From contig NC_133024.1 of the NCBI RefSeq assembly GCF_048771995.1, positions 5,158,001 through 5,222,000 on the forward strand: DNA of 64,000 nt, written 5' to 3'. The position numbers and the translations under genes are program-made. This document shows, piece after piece, positions 1-12,240 of this stretch. The notes under the pieces were generated by a model, which was given only the letters and a program-made list of their open reading frames with translations, was not told where the DNA came from and searched no databases. The stretch comes from Taeniopygia guttata. Its lineage: Eukaryota > Chordata > Aves > Passeriformes > Estrildidae. The stretch's first letter is position 1; each line of letters opens with the position of its first letter.

Positions 1-1397
1 CTTCAGATGATGTTAATTCAAATAACCTCTCTCAAATGAAAATATAACTTGTCCTCTGTTAGTCATTCAAGCAAGCACAGTTATTTTAAGAAACAGATCT
101 GAAAACAGGAAACACATGCAGGTCTTCTCCCCAGTCAGTTCACGACTGATCCTTCAGATCAATCTAATATCCTGGCTGAGATGAGCACCAGCAGCTCTAC
201 ACACAGGACTGGACAGGACAGTGCAAAATCAAGACTTCAGAAGTTAACTCACCAGGTTAATGTCCTTTCAGCTCTGCTAACGATTTGTTTAATCAATAAA
301 ACATTTCACAGGTCTCTTCATCCCAGGAGGTATTAGCAGTTTGCCTTTTGAGGGTAAAAAGCCTTTCACAACACAGAGCAATTACTCAAGGACCCTCCAG
401 AAATCACAGGTTAAATCATTGTCCAACTGCATTTTCACACAAAGCCCACCCTAGACCTTTCTCTAGACAAGCACCCTTGCAGAAGGGATACAGAACTCTA
501 CGTAGATATTAAAACCTGCTGAATTTATTCCTACAAGATCCTTTGAGGTGCCTTTACAAGCAGGCGAGGTAGCTTGTGGTTTGGGATTCCCTATACTCTC
601 TCCAAAGCCTTTAACCAACATGTTCCAGCGTGCAGGGAAGTGTTCAGTGTCAGCCCTGACACCCATTCCACATCTCCCAACAAGCCACTTACCAGCACCG
701 AGGGATGTTAAAGCAAACTTGGCAGAACTGGCTACCACGAAACTCCTGCTGAGCGCTGAATCTTCACCTCGTCATTATAAAACAGCAAAAATAGTAACAT
801 ATTGCCATTTTCCCCTCTCTCTCCCCTTGATGAGCGTGTGGGAACACAGTATTATGAAACACCTGGATTCGCTAAAAAGGCCTTTTCCAAGCTAAATGGA
901 ATTCTATGAAAATGAAGTTGAGACCGAACTTTATCAGCCACTAAAGCCACCACACTTCTCCTCCTACCATGACAAAAGGAAGCGGGGAGGGGGGAAGGGA
1001 AAACGCGTCCATAGGCAAGTGCCCCACGCCCACATTTTGCCAAGGTGCAAACTTACTGTAGTTTGCACCTTGGCAAAATGCACAAAACTAGAGCCCTAGG
1101 AGCGTACCCCGAGCCTCTAAAACACAAAACCTGCGCAGAGACCTGTAATCCTCCACCCAAGAAAAGCTACAGCTGCCTCCCGCCATTGCACATCGCTCTT
1201 CCCCCTCCTTATTCCCTTGAACAACGTCCCTGCGGCCAAAAAATAAAAGGAGGATTATCTCAAAGCCGGCTGCTTCGGTGCTGCTCCCACCCCAGCCCTT
1301 GAAGCAGCGGAATGCTGCTCCGCACCGCAGCATCCCCCTCCGGGCACCGAGACTCATCTCCACCCCCTTCCCACCGTGTCCCTTCTCCCCCCGGTAC
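1..1397 (-). other. DGAT2: DGAT2 intron 1 (5' part only)
   Basis: Sequence downstream of the DGAT2 exon 1 donor on the minus strand. I see no second DGAT2 exon here: the human exon 2 region leading to the first membrane segment has no match in any frame. Positions 1-1000 hold no repeat I recognise. A perfect hairpin lies at 1033-1080, and the stretch from about 1290 is GC-rich and belongs to the promoter-proximal CpG island. Confidence 0.75.
1033..1080. repeat. Perfect inverted repeat, 21-bp arms, 6-nt loop
   Basis: Arms at 1033-1053 and 1060-1080 are exact reverse complements, separated by the spacer TACTGT. The core of the left arm is GCCAAGGTGCAAACT. Either strand would fold into an unbroken 21-bp stem. 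It lies in DGAT2 intron 1, about 320 bp past the exon 1 donor. Origin unknown: it could be a MITE-like remnant, a small snap-back duplication or a structured RNA. Confidence 0.9.
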
Positions 1398-1437
1398 CTC
1401 GGAGCACCCCGGAGTAGGCAGCGATGATGGTCTTCAT
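1398..1437 (-). CDS. DGAT2: DGAT2 coding exon 1 (diacylglycerol O-acyltransferase 2, N-terminus)
   Basis: Forty coding bases on the minus strand translate to MKTIIAAYSGVLR plus the first base of a G codon, followed by a GT donor at 1397-1396. Human DGAT2 starts MKTLIAAYSGVLRG, so the match is essentially residue for residue. DGAT2 catalyses the last step of triacylglycerol synthesis, joining diacylglycerol and fatty acyl-CoA in the ER membrane and at lipid droplets. The ATG has A at -3 and follows a TATA box by about 100 bp. The remaining exons are off the left edge. Its tandem paralogue MOGAT2 follows upstream on the same strand, as in other vertebrates. The exon is very short, so the call rests on the N-terminal match, the donor, the promoter and synteny together. 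Confidence 0.9.
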
Positions 1438-1535
1438 GGTGGGGGACGGCTTAGGGCTGGGGCAGGGCCATGGGATGGATGGGGCAGCACAACCCGCTCC
1501 GCCGCCCCCGCGCAGCGGAGCAGAGCCGCGTACCC

Positions 1536-1542
1536 ATATATA
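1536..1542 (-). promoter_or_regulatory. DGAT2: TATA box of DGAT2
   Basis: The minus strand reads CTATATATGGG, a strong TATA element in an otherwise GC-rich region. It lies about 100 bp upstream of the DGAT2 ATG, which predicts a transcription start near 1505-1512 and a 5' UTR of roughly 70 nt. Confidence 0.75.
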
Positions 1543-1742
1543 GCCCAGGGAGGAGGAGGAGGAGACCGAGGGAGGAGGTGAAGGGGCGGGCCCGCTTCGC
1601 TTCCCGGGTCCCAGCCCAGCCCTGGGCATAGGGGAAGCTCGTGGTGCAGGTGATGCAGCTTTCTGCACGGGATAGGGATTAGGGAGCGGGGAGACCAAGC
1701 AGAGGCCCGTCCCCTATACAGGCTGTTTCATGCCCTGTTTTA

Positions 1743-2457
1743 TAGACTCACAGAACGACTTGGATTAGCACAGGCTTTAAGACTTATCCATTTACAACAC
1801 CGAGCAACCTTCCACTAGACCAGGTTGCTCTGAGCCGCGTTCTACCTAGTCTTGAGCACTTCCAGGCATCAGGCAGCCACTGCTGCTCTGGGAAACCTGT
1901 GCCAGGGCCCCACCACCATCACAGCCAAGAATTTCCTCCCAATATCCCACTAACCCTGCCCCAGTAGGAAACATTCCCCTTTGTCCTGTCTCTCCTGGTC
2001 CCTGTCCAAAGTCCTGCTCCAGCTCTCTTGCAGCCTCTTTTGGCTGCTCTGGCAGGCTCTCTGAGGTCTCTCCCTGCAGAAAAGATTTCTCCATGCTCAA
2101 TACCCCCAGCTCTCCCAGCCTATCTCCAGAGCAGAGGGGCTTCAGCCCTCAGAGCATCACCATGGCCTCCTCGGGATGCACTCCAGCAGCTCCATGGCAT
2201 TCTGATGTTGGTCACCAGAGCTGGAGGCAGCTCTGCAGGTGGAGTCTCACCTAAGTGGGACAAAGGGGCAGAATGCTCCCTCCCCTGCTCCCCACACTCT
2301 GTGATCAGCCCAGCACACAGGGGCTTCTAGGCTGGCAAAGCACATGGCTGGGGAATGCTCAGTTTCTTGTCCACCAGCACCCACTAGTCCTCATCTTCAG
2401 GGCTGCTCTCAATCCATTCTCCCCTCTCATTAGTGGGGAGGGGATCACCCCATTCCT
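1743..2457 (-). mobile_element. CR1 LINE 3' fragment
   Basis: Starts at the 3' tail (complement of the octamer end) and runs back about 700 bp through the conserved CR1 3' region, with the ACCTTCCACTAGACCAGG block at about 1808 and the CTCAATCCATTCTC block near 2408. Its near end is about 200 bp upstream of the DGAT2 TATA box, in the same orientation as the gene. Confidence 0.9.
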
Positions 2458-3289
2458 CTACTAACTGTTTAAGACACCCTCTTCTTGTTCAAATGCTCTC
2501 CCACCCCACTCTTGGCTGATTTTATCTTCCCCAGCTGGCTTTGGGAGTTCTGGGTTCCTGAAAGAATAATAAAATTAAAAGAAAAGGTAGAAAGGAGGAA
2601 AATATAGTAATTTGATGCATTTTAAAGGAATTTTAATGAAAATGGAATTAATGAAAACATTAAAATGTAACAGAAGCTCTAACAGTTTCATTAAGCATCA
2701 TTTTTGTTAAGATAACCTACAGGTAATGTCTAAACCGCTGACCAAGCCTCACTTTCTTCTAACAACATGTTTAAGGGTCTATTCAACTCATCCACAAGAA
2801 ACAAAGTGTTATTTAGGTTTGCACCAAGGTTTTAATGTAGCTGCACTTGCCACTTGAGATTTCTAGAGACAGATGAGTCTGTCCCACCCATGACATTAAA
2901 CCAGATCCTTTATAACTATATCATGTCTGGGTAAGTTGGTAAAGAAGGGACTTTGCTATAGCTCTGGACAAAGGATCAAGCCTCTGTCTCTTCCCTAATC
3001 TCAGTTTCATCTTCTGTAATTTGGAGAAAATGGAATAATCTGTGTTTAAGAAGCACTTCAACATCACTCAAAGAAAAGCTGGTGAAAAGCAATGAGCATG
3101 TCACAACTGAAACAGAGATTAAAATGCTTCAACTTTTGACTAGTTTTTTGGGTGGGAGCATGCCTCTGTGCCACTCTGAGGCCCCCTGGCTTCCCCTGCC
3201 CAGCAGAGGCACGGTGGGATGTGGGGGTCACTCCCCTGGATCTCGAGGAGAGTCGGGGCGCGGCTAAGGCAGAAAGTCACCCTGTCTGC

Positions 3290-3754
3290 CTTGTGCGGAG
3301 GAGAGGTGGCGTCCGAGGAGGTAATGATGGAGCTGACTCAAGGCTGGGAAAACAGTTTCAGGTTTAATCCAGAGCTCCAAATTACAGAGCATGCAGCAGC
3401 CAGAAGTAGCCTCGAGGCTTTGGCAGCACCTTAAATACCGGGGCGGTAACAAGGGGAAAGGGACGCCCATTGACCAATGGGGGATTTGGGGGAGTGGAAG
3501 GTGAAAGATAGACAGATACAAAAACCAATGGGGGAAACTTAAGGGAGGGAGCCCAGGCCCTCATCCAATCCCTCAACACCCAGGGTAGAAGGTTCTAGAA
3601 GAATGGGATGGGGACCTGAGTGATGGACAAGGTATCAGGGAGGGGAGAGGGGAGTGATGAAGCATTTTCAGGGAGATTGGCACTGAGGGAAAGGCGGGAA
3701 ATCTCAGGGTGGAACCATTGGGAGAAAATAGGGGTGGAGGGGCAAATCATTACA
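3290..3754 (-). mobile_element. LTR-like fossil (endogenous retrovirus), minus orientation
   Basis: Read on the minus strand it has an LTR-like order: two CCAAT boxes (CCCATTGG near 3520 and 3468), a GTATTTAAGG TATA-like box near 3432, and an ATTAAA signal near 3364. A plausible edge is the TGTAATGATTTG end at 3754. The other boundary is unclear. A weakly similar segment occurs at 51590-51995. Confidence 0.45.
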
Positions 3755-4496
3755 GAACTGTTACAGAAATATAAAAACACAATACAACAGGACCAGGATC
3801 ATGTCTAGCTGTGTCAGCAGTTTTTTCCAGTTGCTTCTGGAGATGTTGCTGTAATATCCACTTTTTGGCCCAGACAGACATGTCTAGCAGTGTGTTTCAT
3901 TGAAAGAAAAAAAAAAAAAGTCATATTTTCTGCTGTGGAGAGCTTAAATCTGTGATCCAGAGGTGAAAGAACAGTTTCTTTTTCTTCTCGGTCCCAAGGC
4001 ATTCCCACACCTGTCCTTTTGAGTAAAAACAGCACCACAACTGGTTTGCTCCCCATTAGGGCATAAGGCCATGTTCCAACACTTGTAGAGGCCTGTGGAA
4101 ATCTGTATAATAATGTAAAATTGCAAAAGCCTGTATGAAGAAAGAGTCTTGACCAACAAGTCTTGGCTAAGACCTGCAAAAGGGAGCCAAAAGAACCCAA
4201 ATAAATCACTCTAGCATAGTGCTGAGTGAAAAGAGAATGTTCTCCTGCCTGCCTGCGTTCCCTGTTGAATTAAATAAAGTTATCTACAAGCAAAGAAGGG
4301 CTGAGGTGCCTCTTCTTATTGTAACTGAAAGAAAAGCCTGCAAAAAAATCACACTGATAGGTCATGACAGGCATGAGAGAGGAAAATGGAAAATAGCTGA
4401 ATTGCTGAGATCACTATCTATCCAGATCCATCATCTTACTATTTATATATTCACCTTCTATATATTTTGGTACAAATTCTCTGAATCCTGATTATA

Positions 4497-4915
4497 GAAC
4501 TACAAAATGGTCTGGGTTGTAAGGAAGTTAAAGCTCATCCATTTCCAATCCCCTGCCGTGGGCAGGGACACCTTCCACTAGACCACGTTGGTCTGAGCCA
4601 CATCCTTCCTGCTGCTGAACATTTTCAGGCATGGGGCAGCCACTGCTACACTGGGAAACCTGTGCCAGGGCCTCGCCACCATCACAGCCAAGAATTTCCT
4701 CCCAATATCCCATCTAACCCTGCCCTCTGGCAGTGGGAATCCATTCTCCCTTATCCTGCTCCTCCATGACCTTGTCCAAAGTCTCTCTCCAGCTCTCTTG
4801 GAGCCTCTTTAGGCACTGGCAGGGGCTCTAAGGTCTCAGGTAGCTCTGAGTGGGGCAGAGGAGCAGAATCACCTGCTCCCGTGCTGCCTATGCTGTGGGA
4901 TCAGCCCAGACCCGG
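4497..4915 (-). mobile_element. CR1 LINE 3' fragment
   Basis: Contains GGGCAGGGACACCTTCCACT at about 4561 and the AAGAATTTCCTCCCAATATC block near 4690. An AT-rich simple stretch (about 4918-4975) follows it. Confidence 0.88.
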
Positions 4916-5199
4916 GGGTGATAAATAAATTTTAAATTTATTTAAAATTGAAATAAATAAACGAATAATAATAAAATCCTTTAGTGCCTCATGGATTATT
5001 ACAACTGTCAGAGGTAAACATGCAACCACCATAGATAGCCTCAGCCTCAGCAGCTGCTTTGTGACTTGAAATTCTAAATTGTGTCACCAAGTTTCTTGTA
5101 AGGAAGAAAAACATAAGCCTCAACCTGATGATACAACTGAGCCCCAGAACAGCCTTTACCTTCACAAGGGCATGTAGTGACACAATCAGGGGATTTTAA

Positions 5200-5425
5200 A
5201 CTGACAGAGGGCAGGGTTAGAATGAATTATTGTCTGTGAGGGTGGTGAGGCCCAGGCACGGGTTTCCCAGAGCAGCAGTGGCTGCCCCATGCCTGGAAGT
5301 GTTTAAGACCAGGATCAACCTGGTCTAGTGGAAGGTGACCCTGCCCCTTGGCAGGGTGTTGAAACAAGATGTGCTTTAAGGAGCCTTCCAAGCCAAACCA
5401 TTCTCAGATTCTTTGACTCCCACTA
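5200..5425 (+). mobile_element. CR1 LINE 3' fragment
   Basis: Plus orientation. Carries the CR1 blocks AGGGCAGGGTTAGAATG, CAACCTGGTCTAGTGGAAGG and the 3' end AAACCATTCTCAGATTCTTTG. Confidence 0.85.
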
Positions 5426-6349
5426 CTTGAGCAGTGCAGTGCAGTATCTCACTTCTTTGAAGAGTACTTGTCCTGGAACTTTTTTTTTTCCTCTCTCATC
5501 TCACTCACTGAAAATCAGCAAACAGTCCTAAATAATAGATTAGAAAGATCTTGGCTGTGTTCCCACAAGGATGTTTTTCCCAACAAGAAGCCACACACCA
5601 GGTGGTGGTTTGGTAATGATTTTGGAAATACGCAGAATAGATTTTCTTAATGTTTTGGGTTGATGCAGGAGATACACAACTTTGTCTGTTATTAACCTGT
5701 GTGTCTAGCATGATTATTCTTAACAATAACATCTTTTCAAATACTCTACTCTTACTTCACATGAGTCTGAAAAGCATGGGCTATGGACAGAGAAACACAG
5801 ATAGGAGCCAGTCCTCCAGCTCTCTGCAGCCAAAACCAATTCACAATAGTTTTAGACTCCTTTTTTTAATATATATACTGAATTTTTAGGGCAATGCCTA
5901 TTGAATAAATCTTTTGAGAACACACTTATTTTTCCCTTTGCACTTCTATTCAGAGACTGCAGGAATCATTTCCAAGTTGTGGGGCAGATTTGCAATACTC
6001 TGAGTCAGAACTTGCTCGGTGTGCAGTTCTGTATCTTTGTTTGTGTACAGCTACTTAGCAGCAGAAAATGCCCTGTTTTGAAAGAATCAGTGTTCAATGT
6101 CTTCACCCAGTTGCTTGGATGTATGTAAGAAAGTTCCTGTATTTGGCTTGTCAGAACACATTACACTCCAGTGTAGGGTTTATGTGTCTTTGTAATTACC
6201 TTCATTGATTTATAACCATAGAATCATTTACCTGCAGGAGTTAAACCTGTGCTCATGGATTTTCAGGTTTTCTCTTTTAGGGAAGTAGTACTTGTACAAG
6301 ATTTTTGTTTCAAGGGTTGATCTGTGTCTTAAAAACAGAGGTTTTACAG

Positions 6350-6690
6350 CTACCAGGGTTGTTTATTAATCCAGTAGTCTGCACAGGCTGCAACCACAGC
6401 ATCTGAAAAGGGCCCTTTCTCCACAATTTTGACTCCTGAGCCTACTAATATATCCCGTTCAGTTACAAAAGAGGGAGCTGGGAAGGATTCTTTTGATAGA
6501 TTTCTCAGATGAAATAAAGCGCAAACGCGGTAATATTATATCTGAAAACCATTTATTGATAAAAATGTGTTCCTTCTAAGGGGAGGGGGGGGAGAATAGG
6601 AAAAGGAGCAGAGAGGGTCAAAAAGGGTCACAACAGTGGCAACAGTCACGGCTGGATGCTGGCAGCAGCGGCTACAGGGGCTGTTATGAA
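6350..6690 (-). mobile_element. Possible LTR 3' portion, low confidence
   Basis: On the minus strand there are two polyadenylation-like signals (CAATAAATGG near 6555 and GCTTTATTTC nearby) inside a segment unlike its flanks. No terminal TG/CA pair or target duplication could be fixed, so this is only a suggestion of an old LTR. Confidence 0.25.
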
Positions 6691-7871
6691 TGAATTTGAT
6701 TTTTAACCGTTTGTCTGTTTACCACACAGGTCGCTTGTTCATGTATTCACTACTTCCACCCTTGTTCATACTTACCCTATACAAGGTATTAGTCCCCATA
6801 CCCAGTTGACATCCCAGTTTGACTCCTCTAGTTTCTGTATTCCTTCCTGATGTTGACACCCTTGTTAGAATCCTTTTGTAAAAGACATCTTACCTGTTTG
6901 CTCCTCTGTCCCTAATAGTTTGAAACCCTTTTTGTCCCTTGCACTGCGTTGGGTAGTCCAGCAGCTGTTCCCAGAGAAGCCTTCCTGTTTCCCTAGTGCC
7001 CATGGTGTCACTAGACACTGGCAGTAGACCCAACATAGATTTAGACAACGAGCAAAAAGTGGAGACTGCACAACGACCCTCACCTATGTATGGAGAAAGT
7101 CTTGAGGAACCGGAGAAAGCCCTCAAGACTCCTGAAGCCAGTCAGCATGACTACAGAGGAGCTGGTGCAAAGTAACCCCCTTAGAACAACGAGTTACTGT
7201 AGAGTCTTTGGACATATCCTCCGAGGGTGAAGACTCCGATCCTGCCTCAACTGACAGGCTTGTCTACCCCTCCTCTGGGATGTTGCTGTTGGCTCATACA
7301 TCACCTGAGTGATGAGCTAATCTTGAGCTGAGGGAGAAGAGGTGTGTTCCCACATCCCCACACATTGCCTGCTTCTCTATAGAACTTCAAATAAACCCAA
7401 AAGCTGTGTAGCCCAAAGGTATGGAGGTAACTGAGACACAAGCTTACTGGGGAACTAAGCTGAAGAAACAATGAAGATTTAGGTAGTTGCAGCAATTCTA
7501 CCCTTGGTCCTTCACCCCTTTCCTTAGTCTTGAATTCATGAGCTTCAAAGCTCCCCTTGGTCTCTTCTGTTTCTGGCTGTGGCTTCTGGTAAGATCCTTC
7601 AAGTCCTGTTTGTTCTTGTGGGTGCATGGAAGTGTTCTGTCACCCCAGGTTCACATCACTGCCTGTCCATGCTTCTGAGCTAGGTGTTATGATTTTAGGA
7701 GCCCAGACTGGTACTTTCCAATGCTCCATCACCAGAGAAGTGCTTGCCATATGAGCAGGAACCAGCCACACTTCAGATATGCAAAATAGGTAAATAAGTG
7801 TCAACCAGGGTATCTCTGAACCCATTAACAAATTGTGCGTGGCCATTCTTGCTGTACAAATAACAACCACT

Positions 7872-8120
7872 GATCACAGAACTGTAGGATCATAAAAACA
7901 AGAATGGTTTGAGTTAGAAGGGACATTAAAGATCTTCTAGTCCCAACCTCCTTGCTATGGAGGGACATCTTCCGAGGTTGTTCCAAGCCCCATCCAACCT
8001 GGCTTTAAGCACCTCCAGGGATGGGGCAAGCACAGCCTCTCTGGACAGACTATGCCAAGGCCTCATGAGAATTTCTTCTTAACCTCTACTCTAAACCTGT
8101 TATTTTTCAGTTTAAAACCA
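7872..8120 (-). mobile_element. CR1 LINE 3' fragment
   Basis: Begins at the tail GATCACAGAACTGTAGGATC and continues through AAGGGACATTAAAGATCTTC and CCCCATCCAACCTGG, ending near CAGTTTAAAACCATC. Confidence 0.88.
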
Positions 8121-8576
8121 TCATACACTTTCTAAAGGGAGCATAACAGGGCAACATTTTACAGATGCATGACGTCATTCTGGGCCAGGTCATTGGCATG
8201 GTCCAGTGACATTGGCTTATGTTTTGCCAGGGTGCAAAGACATCCCCTACCATGTCCAGAGCCAGAATGAGCAAGGAGCAATGCCTCCCTCCCCAGGAGA
8301 CCTCAGCAGAGCCCATGCTGAGGTACCTGTGGACATCTGAGCACCACCGTGATCATTGAACTGGTTGACCTTTGCATATGGAGGATCCATGTGACATGCC
8401 CAAAAAATTGTCCAAGCCCCCAGCCCATTGCTTGATTTTCAGCCAATTTGTGCTTTACACCCTTCCTGTTCAAAGAATTTGCTTGGAAAGGGATGTTTGC
8501 ATGACAGAGCTCTGCAAACCCTGTTCTCTAGAGGGATTTCTGCAGCTATGGGCACCTTAGGAGTACATTGACACAT

Positions 8577-8720
8577 AAAATCACAGAATCACAGAATGGT
8601 TTAGGTTGGAAGTGACCGTAAAGATCATTCAGTTCCAACCCTCTGCCATGGGCAGGGACACTTTCCACTAGACCAGGTTGTTCAAAACTCCTACCAACAC
8701 ATCCCTGGGACTTTTGCATC
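8577..8720 (-). mobile_element. CR1 LINE 3' tail fragment
   Basis: Short copy with a well-kept tail: ATCACAGAATGGTTTAGG, then CCATGGGCAGGGACAC and ACTAGACCAGGTTGTTC, ending abruptly. Confidence 0.85.
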
Positions 8721-8879
8721 CTGGGACATCTCCAGGAAAGAAACTAAGGAAGAGCAAGCATTTATTTAGCTGGTGGGGCAAAGTCTGAATTTATCCAGAC
8801 TGTGTTAAAAGCAAATTTGACTGATGAGCTGACCACTGATGAAAGGAAGGGACAAGCAGAGGGTAAAACCCCAATGAGC

Positions 8880-9320
8880 ATGGAATCACAGAATTATTTG
8901 GGATGAAAAAGCCCTCCAAGATCATCATGTCCAACCGTTAAACCAGCACTGCCAAGGCCACTACTAAACCCTGTTCCCCATGCCACATCCACATGCCTTT
9001 CAAACACTTCCAGAGATGGTGATTCCACCACTTCTCTCAGCAGCCTATTATAATGCCAGACAAATCTCTCAGGGAAGACATTTTCTCTTATATCCAACCT
9101 AAACCACACCTGGGGCAAATTGAAGCTGCTTCCTATCGTCCTGTCACTTGTTCCCTGGGAGCAGAGCCCAATCCCCACATGTCAGGGAGTTGAGGAGCAT
9201 GAAAAGGTTCCCCCAAGCCTCTCCAGCTCCCTCAGATGCTCCTGGTGCTCAGCTCTGGGCACACTCCAGCCCCTCAATGTCCTTGTTGGAGTGAGTGGCC
9301 CAGAACTGGAGGTGCATTGG
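8880..9320 (-). mobile_element. CR1 LINE 3' fragment (GCCAAGGCCAC subfamily)
   Basis: Different CR1 subfamily from its neighbours: the tail is followed by CCAGCACTGCCAAGGCCACT and CCACATCCACATGCC. Homology continues to about 9320 (CTCCCTCAGATGCTCC, CACTCCAGCCCCTCAATG). Confidence 0.85.
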
Positions 9321-11469
9321 CAGTGCCCAGAGAGAAGGAAATGACACATTTCTTCTGTCCACCTGTTGGATACCGGTCCTGTATCCTTTCTGATGCCACA
9401 CCCTTTTAGGTATTGTCTGGCATAGGAGCACAAACACTGCAAACCTCCATACTGACTGTACACAGCCACTATTTTTGTAGGATTGGAGCAAAGAGTATTT
9501 CCTCTGCAACTCGTTGGTTAATGGTACAACCACTTCAAAGCCCAAAGGGCATCAGTCATTTTCATAGCACTTGCCTTTTTTGTTCATGCAGTTATTTAAC
9601 ATTTAGAGAGGTTTTGAAATGTATCCATTTCTTCCCCTTCTAAACTACACTTACACCTCCTCTTCTTCACAACTGGAAGCAAACTTCAGGCCAAAACTGG
9701 AAGAGAGCACTTCACAGTGAGCTTTGCTTTAGAGGGCATTAATTTATTTTTTTTAAAGTCTCACCCTCACTTTTCCCCAGCAGACAAATAGGAAGATTTA
9801 TGCAAGTCAGGGAGCAAAGATTTCAGCTGTTGGCAGCAAGTCATGGTAGCGCTGCCTAGCTGTAGTCTAAAATTAGAGCACGTAAAAATTAACTGTATGT
9901 CCAAAAATTAACTTTGCTCCCTGTGCTGAATGAGCACTATTTCAGTGCACGAGAGAGACCAGGCAAAGAATTACTAATAGACAGTTGACCAGCTCCACTT
10001 TTAACCCAATGGCAGGGTGTTTTGTAAAACAAGGATTGGTACACACAGACCAAAAAAGGTAATTTTATTGTTTTTCTTAAATAGGTTTGCTTTCTTTTCT
10101 AAGAGGAGTGTGGGAGAATGAGACATTGGAAAGTGGTTAAATATAAGAGGAAAAAGGGGAGAGATTCATGATCTTTTAGGAAGCATCTTACTATATTTCT
10201 TTAAAAATGAGCATTTTCAGCTCTTTTCCATGATGATTGCATTTTCTTAAAGCCTTCCCTGAGAAATCCAGAAACCTCTGTGTTTTTTTCTTTGTTTGCA
10301 AACAGACAGCCATGGGACAGAACCAGTCTCCAAACACAGGTGGGGAAACTGAGGCACAAATCTTGGAAAGGTGACCACACAGACCATGCATTTCTGGTGA
10401 AGCCAAGGCAAGTGCTCCTCTGCACCTCCCTGCCTCCATCCCAGCTCTCAGCCAGACAAATTCTTAACAAAAACATCATACACCCTCCATCCCCTGGGCA
10501 CAGCAAGGGCCAATAAGCAAAGCTTTAAATCTATTAGCCAAGGCTGTCCTTCTCCCCTGGCCTTCCAGCCAGTCAGACCTCTCAAGGGCCCTCCACCACC
10601 CTGGGCATGACAGGTATTGCCCCAAATCCTGTGCAGGATCCATCAGTCCCAAGATCATAAAGAAAAAATATATTTAAAGAAGTAGAAATTTACCCAACAG
10701 ATTACTTGCAATTTGCAAGGACATATCCAAGAATTGCCTCATGGAATTAGCCCATCCTGTGCTTTTCAGCTTCCAAGGATTTTACCAATTGCAGCAAACC
10801 TCCCTGAGAGCTTTGGGGCCCCTCCAGCAACAGCACCCTTTGGAGAGAAACACAGAGACTGGGAAATCCTCCCTTTGCTCCAGATTCCTGCAATCCTCCA
10901 TGCAGGTTTCAGCCATGCACCGAGCACAGGATGACTTAAAGCAGGAAAGAAGGAAAGATACACCCCAGGCTTGCAAAGCAGCCTGGTGAGAAGAGACCAC
11001 CTTGCTACATAGCAGAGACACAAGTTCCCCACTGCTCACAGGCACTTGGTTTCTCAAGGTTGTAGCACATCATGTTTTGGGTATGTCTGCTCGATGAAAA
11101 ACAGTTGTGGGTTGTTTCTTAGGAGACTGTCTCCCTTAAGCTGGTGTATTTCTGCTCCATGTTGTTGGCTGCTTGTCTGTAGTTTTTTAGAAAGGGAGGA
11201 TGGATCCCTTTTACGGGAGGATGCTTGTGGCCTTTTTATGACATTAGGAAGGGTTCCTTAGGACTGCAAACTGGGAGGTGTAGTTTGGAGGCAACAGACA
11301 TTGGTTTGTTATTAAGTTCATGTCTACATCTAGGAATTTGCCTCAGCAGGAGGAGAAGAGGTGAAGACTGCACATGGATGACCCCCAGCGTGTGTATCTC
11401 AAAGGAGAAAAGGAAGGGGATATGCATGAGAGCACAGGGATGGGGGAGATCTTCCAGCGGACTTCCAAT

Positions 11470-11545
11470 GCTAAGAGAGAGCTGGGGAGGGACTTTGGCC
11501 AAGGGCTTGGAGTGACAGGACAGGAAGGAATGGCTTCCTACTATT
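11470..11545 (+). mobile_element. CR1 internal scrap
   Basis: About 75 bp (GAGAGCTGGGGAGGGACTTT, then GGGCTTGGAGTGACAGGA) matches the CR1 3' region but lacks the 3' tail, so it is a remnant cut by later change. Confidence 0.65.
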
Positions 11546-11797
11546 GGGGGTTGGGTTTTTTCTTTTCTTTTCTTGTTAAGTGTGTAATTTTTTTCCCATT
11601 GAGTTCCTGAGAAGCACTGATGGCTACATGCTTGAGATGGTGGGGAGGGTGAACTACCCTCGGGTTTTTTGGGAGTTTCTCTGGGGGGGAAATTCAGATG
11701 CAAAGAGACAAAGTATAGAACTCTTAGAGCAAAGTGGCAGGACCTACCTGTTTTTCTCCTGACGTTCCTTCTGCAGCCTGGCACTTAAGAATCCTAA

Positions 11798-12240
11798 AGT
11801 CATAGAGTCATAGAATACTTTAGGTTGGAAAAACCCTCTAATATTATTGAGTCAAACCAATCCCCTAGCATGGCCAAGTGCAACACCAAACCATGTCCCC
11901 ACGTGCCACATCCACACACCTTTCAGTTTCAGGAATGGTGATTTCACCACAATGTCTGACTGCCCTTTTGGTGAAGACATTTTCCTTGATATCCAATCTA
12001 AATCCCCACAACTTGAAACTGTTTTCTCTTGTGCTGTCCCTTGTCCCATGGGAGAAGAGCACAACTTCCACCTGGCTCCACCCTCCTTTCAGGGAGTTGT
12101 AGAGAGGAGCCCTGAGCCTCCTTTTCTCTAGGCTGAGCCCCCTGTAGGTCCTTCATACACTCCTCATAGGACTTGTGCTCCAGTTCCTTACCCAGCTCCA
12201 TTGTCCTTCTCTGGACACCCTCCAGCACCTCTTGCTGCTG
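11798..12240 (-). mobile_element. CR1 LINE 3' fragment (GCCAAG subfamily)
   Basis: Tail GAGTCATAGAATACTTTAGG, then CACGTGCCACATCCACAC, and on to CTGGACACCCTCCAGCACCT near 12230. Same subfamily as the copy at 8880-9320. Confidence 0.87.

Larger units (their letters stand above)
1290..1640. other. DGAT2: CpG-rich promoter island of DGAT2
   Basis: A GC- and CpG-rich segment surrounds the DGAT2 TATA box and first coding exon and contrasts with the AT-richer flanks. It contains CCGCCC and GGGGCGGG GC-box-like motifs. No other gene is evident in it; long open frames here come from base composition. Confidence 0.6.

Noticed and set aside
1-1390. DGAT2 exon 2 in the left edge sequence
   Set aside because: No frame matches the known segment between the N-terminus and the first membrane helix.
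11236-11784. 182-codon minus-strand frame
   Set aside because: No recognisable domain, composition like non-coding DNA, and it overlaps a CR1 scrap.
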